From NCBI GenBank assembly GCA_013396635.1, contig WBMW01004111.1, positions 426,205-490,204 of the forward strand: DNA of 64,000 nt, given 5' to 3'. Origin of the DNA: Penelope pileata (taxonomy: Eukaryota; Chordata; Aves; Galliformes; Cracidae). Positions 60,401 to 64,000 of the stretch are shown piece after piece (the stretch's first letter is position 1; every line of letters begins with the position of its first letter). The notes beneath the pieces were generated by a model. It did not search any database and was not told the origin of the DNA. It saw only the letters and a list, made by a program, of their open reading frames with translations. Made by a program: the position numbers and the translations under genes.

Positions 60401-63400
60401 CACACATTTGAATAGAAAATCTTTTCTCAGACTGGCTTTCTTGACAAGACTACATTGAATACCTTTTTCGGGTGCTTTAAATTCATCATGACAAGGAATA
60501 ACATTTTAATTTTGGTAATTTATGTATTTGTCCTGTAGATGATAAACTGAGCTATATATTCAAAACTGATGTGCAGCAATCAACGTTAAGTATTGTAAAT
60601 GTTCTTACTTTTGCTGAAATTTTTATTTTTATTTAGAGCTACAAGTCCTGCATTGGTGTCCTTTTTCCGTATGTGTGTATAGGCATATGCAAGTGAGACA
60701 GATATCTAAGATCCTATCAGTTAAACTAGACCTAGTCAATTACGTTAATGAAGTCTCTGGTTAATTCAGCAAAATCTAATTTTGTTACCTGAATAGCTTT
60801 TCATGTTTCTGACTGAATTCAGTAGACTGGCAGTGACTTTAGTGAGAGCTTAAAAAATCACGTTAACTCCTATCTAGGAAATACCTCAATTTAGGTGATT
60901 TGGCTTGTGAGTCAAAACACACCTCTGTAATAATGGAATCGTATTCCATCTCAAACATTAAAAATGCATAAATAATAATCTGTTTTGAAATATTTGCAGA
61001 ATACAGTATGAAAAGAATGCATTTCCCACCTCCATAAAGCCACAAGGAAAAAACACACAAAAAAAAAAAAATACAGAATCATCTGCAATCGGTGTCTCTA
61101 CCAAAACTCACCCAAGAACTGTATTAAATCTTTGTTGGAATAACAGGAGTTAGAAAAGTGTGTTCCACACAAACTCACTAATAATTTTATATAACTCTGG
61201 CCCACATACATGGTTTTCCATATGCATGGCCACATGCATTGAAGTTCATACACCTACACATACGCTTCTTACTGAGTCACATGAAAATCATACGCTAGTC
61301 TGAAAATCTAGTTTACCACAGAACTGCCTATCACAACAGAGTATGATCCCACTGTGTTTTCCATACCTCAGCTATTACTCATCTCAGACTTTGCCAATTA
61401 ACTAAATCTACAAACCTTGCAGCTCTTCCATTTCTATTCCATTTTCTTTATGCACGCAAAACATTGAATTGAATTTGAATAGGACTGGACACCATTTAAA
61501 TCACTTGCTCTGATTCACATTTGGAAAAGTGCACTAGTGAAACTCCATAGTTTTTCTAAGGCCATTATTAAAAATTAACAATGTTTTCAATGTTTGAATG
61601 GGCTCAGGAAACAGCTATTATTTATTGAGAAGCTAAAGTCAAGGCTCCTTAACAATATTGGACAACACTGACTAATTGGACAAACAATCCATTAAGGAAA
61701 GAAAGAGATTATTGTTCATACAATGAAAAACCTAACATAATAATTAACCACTCAGAACATTTTGACAGGTCATATGCAATAGAAGCCCAAAGATCTTGAA
61801 AAGTCATGTGAAAAGACCTCATGTGACAAGGCAAAGTACTTCAAAGTGGACACAAACAGAGCTCGTGCACGTAAGTCTGAAGTGCCTAAATCACGCAAGG
61901 TTTATTCAAAGCAGAAGTTGCCTTTAAGGTCCCTTGAAGTCTAAAGTTCAAGTTCCAACAGATTCACACATTCACTCCTGTCAAAACTGTCGAGAGCCAG
62001 AAGTCAGTCATTTCTGTATGTCCCTTGAAAAATCCCAAATTATGTTTGATCCATATCAAGAAGGTTGACTTAGCAAAGCTGTCATTTACCTCACTTGATT
62101 TTAGTTTTGTAAAAGATAATTTCTACATACCCACTGAACAGAGATTAGTGACAACTTGTCTCTATTGCAAGTCATTCTGTACTAAAAGCGTCACCAAGAC
62201 ATACTCAGTTATTTCACCATGTATTTGAATAGTAAATAAAATTGTCCAGTGCCTGCCTGCTTGGCCAAGAACAGGAAGTACCATATGATTTGCAACCATA
62301 CAGCTAAACTCTTCTCCCAGCCCAAGGTGGCTTCATCCAAACTGCACGTGTAGAACAATCTATGCACATGCTACTGCCTGATCTGCACCGTATGAAACAG
62401 CCAACATTTGCCTGTTAGCAATTAGAAGGGTCTGGACAGTACCAGGACAATGACAGAAAGCATGTCCTGGTCTTAGCTTGTTAGTCATGAGTTGGAAAAA
62501 AATGTACTCATTATGGGAAGTTTCAGAGACTGTCTGGGTCTAGAAAGCTGTTAGTGATGGTTTCAGCCTGAGTTTTGTGAATTGCAGTAAGGAAATTCTA
62601 ATGGGAAAAAAAAAGTGAAAAAAAAATTCTCAAGTAGAATGGCTGATGAATAAGAGTGATTTTTCTAACAGGAACAGTAAGCAGGTTTTGAAATTTTCAT
62701 CACTGGAGATTGTCAAAATTGACTTGATAAGGCCCTCAGCAATCTAATCTAACAGTGAAACTAGATTTGCTTTGAGAATGAAGTTTAACTAGAGATCTCC
62801 ATATATACCTTCCTAATTCATTAATTTATGTATTGTACCTTAATCTCTATTTGTTATATTTTCACAACTAAAATGTTTACTAAAGATGCCCTGGGGAGGA
62901 CTAATTCAGATGTAATGGTACCCATTGGGGATGTCTTCACACAGTGAAATGGCACATCTAAGTATTTAGAAGGTTTTATTAACTCTAATTTTGGGATTTC
63001 TTCTATATAAAGAAGTTATAGCTCTTAAGTATGCTTTGCATATATAAAACATTCGTGTAAGTTCCTAGGTATGGCATTTAGACTTTTGTTAGGGAATTTA
63101 TTTCAGTCTTCTAGTTTTTGTAACCTAGACTGTCTTTGTTTCAGCCAATCAAAATTTCTGCCTTAACAGAAACTTTACACAGTATTGAGTTGGATCTTTA
63201 AGCACTGCGAAAGTCACCAAATTCAGGGTCTAGCAATCTGACTCCCTTTATCTATGAATTCTTTAAGAAAAGTGTTTTGTGTCTGAAGAGAAATTGTGCA
63301 TAATGGCTAATTGGACTTCCATCACTTTTATTAATTTCTATGATGTCATTGCATCTCAATATCTCAACTGTATCTCAGATCTTCGCAGTCAGTAGCACTG

Positions 63401-63506
63401 GCATCGGACTCTTGTGAAGTAGGCTAATGTTTGACTTTATGAACAGGAACACAAACATTATAGTTGATTCACGAGAATGACCACTGAAATTTATGTTCTG
63501 CTATGG
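60401..63506. other. Intergenic DNA, no recognised feature
   Basis: AT-rich sequence between the short CR1 end and the (TTTTC)n tract. No gene or repeat is supported. Confidence 0.65.
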
Positions 63507-63580
63507 TTTTTTCTTTTTCTTTTTCTTTTTCTTTTTCTTTTTCTTTTTCTTTTTCTTTTTCCTTTTCCTTTTCCTTTTTT
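63507..63580 (+). repeat. (TTTTC)n microsatellite
   Basis: About 74 bp of pentanucleotide repeats: TTTTC units that degrade to TTTCC at the right end. It is a pure polypyrimidine tract. Confidence 0.97.
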
Positions 63581-63630
63581 ATAACGAGCAGCTTAGATAA
63601 AGAGACTTTCTTCTAAGTGCAAAGCACTAT

Positions 63631-64000
63631 AGTCATCTTTGGCTAATGTCCCAAATAGCATACAGCAAAAATTTTCTTGATAATCACAAGAGCAGGTGAG
63701 TTTTCTTGATTTTATTTTTTTTAAGTAATGAGTTACAAGTTTCACATTCCTTACGGTCTTTTACTTACAAGCCATGCAAATTGAAAAGTGAACCCAGATT
63801 CATAACGCATTCCCTCTGTATCAGGCAATATCAGGCTAATGTAAAAAGATGTATATCTTCCAGCCTCTGCAATGATGANACTGTAGTCATCTTTGGCTAA
63901 CGTCCCAAATAGCATACGGCAAAAATTTTCTTGATAATCACAAGAGCAGGTGAGTTTTCTTGATTTTATTTTTTTTAAGTAATGAGTTACAAGTTTCACA
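63631..64000. repeat. Tandem duplication, period 254 bp, cut by the window edge
   Basis: 63631-63746 is repeated at 63885-64000 with two differences (TAATG/TAACG and ACAGC/ACGGC). The second copy runs off the window, so its length is unknown. An N at 63879 lies six bases before the second copy. This may be a real recent duplication or an assembly error. Confidence 0.93.

Noticed and set aside
1..64000. Bacterial-type features: operons, CRISPR arrays, ribosome-binding sites, tRNA or rRNA genes
   Set aside because: The sequence is vertebrate nuclear DNA with spliced genes. No regularly spaced repeat array and no foldable tRNA or rRNA was seen.

Overview
The window is vertebrate nuclear DNA, almost certainly from a bird and probably a galliform. 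It is AT-rich with low coding density. It carries CR1 LINE fragments with the CR1-type 3' octamer, two ERVL-type solo LTRs of a family common in birds, and a terminal piece of a Galluhop-type mariner. Two N positions (47481, 63879) show that it comes from a genome assembly.

The window holds one gene I can establish: growth-hormone-releasing hormone receptor (GHRHR), a class B1 (secretin-family) G-protein-coupled receptor, on the minus strand from 34081 to 16560. No single open reading frame shows it. I reconstructed it from 13 short exons whose splice sites, phases and protein similarity agree. Exons 2-13 join without a stop or frameshift, giving about 415 residues with exon 1 included. The product has a cysteine-rich hormone-binding ectodomain, seven membrane helices and a short tail ending in cysteine. 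Exon 1 (signal peptide) is the only tentative exon.

Layout. 1-16268: intergenic DNA beyond the 3' end of GHRHR, with an LTR-like piece (about 1204-1456), a truncated ERVL-type LTR (3246-3810) and a complete solo LTR with target-site duplication (5290-5784). 16560-34081: GHRHR, whose introns hold a CR1 3' end, a mariner fragment, an LTR-like GC-rich block and long homopolymers. 34082-64000: intergenic DNA upstream of GHRHR, with CR1 copies at 35583, 45891, 50100 and 60252, a tRNA-derived SINE fossil at 36503, a second solo LTR at 54154-54710, a GC-rich block at 37085, an open stretch at 56570-57163, and a (TTTTC)n tract next to a 254-bp tandem duplication at the right edge.

In mammals GHRHR lies between AQP1 and ADCYAP1R1. 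I recognised no exon of either here. GHRHR acts in pituitary somatotrophs: it binds GHRH, couples to Gs, raises cAMP and drives growth hormone synthesis and release. No undescribed multi-gene system is visible. The notable content is the hidden intact receptor gene, the datable transposon fossils, and a few unexplained exon-like or open stretches listed in the findings.
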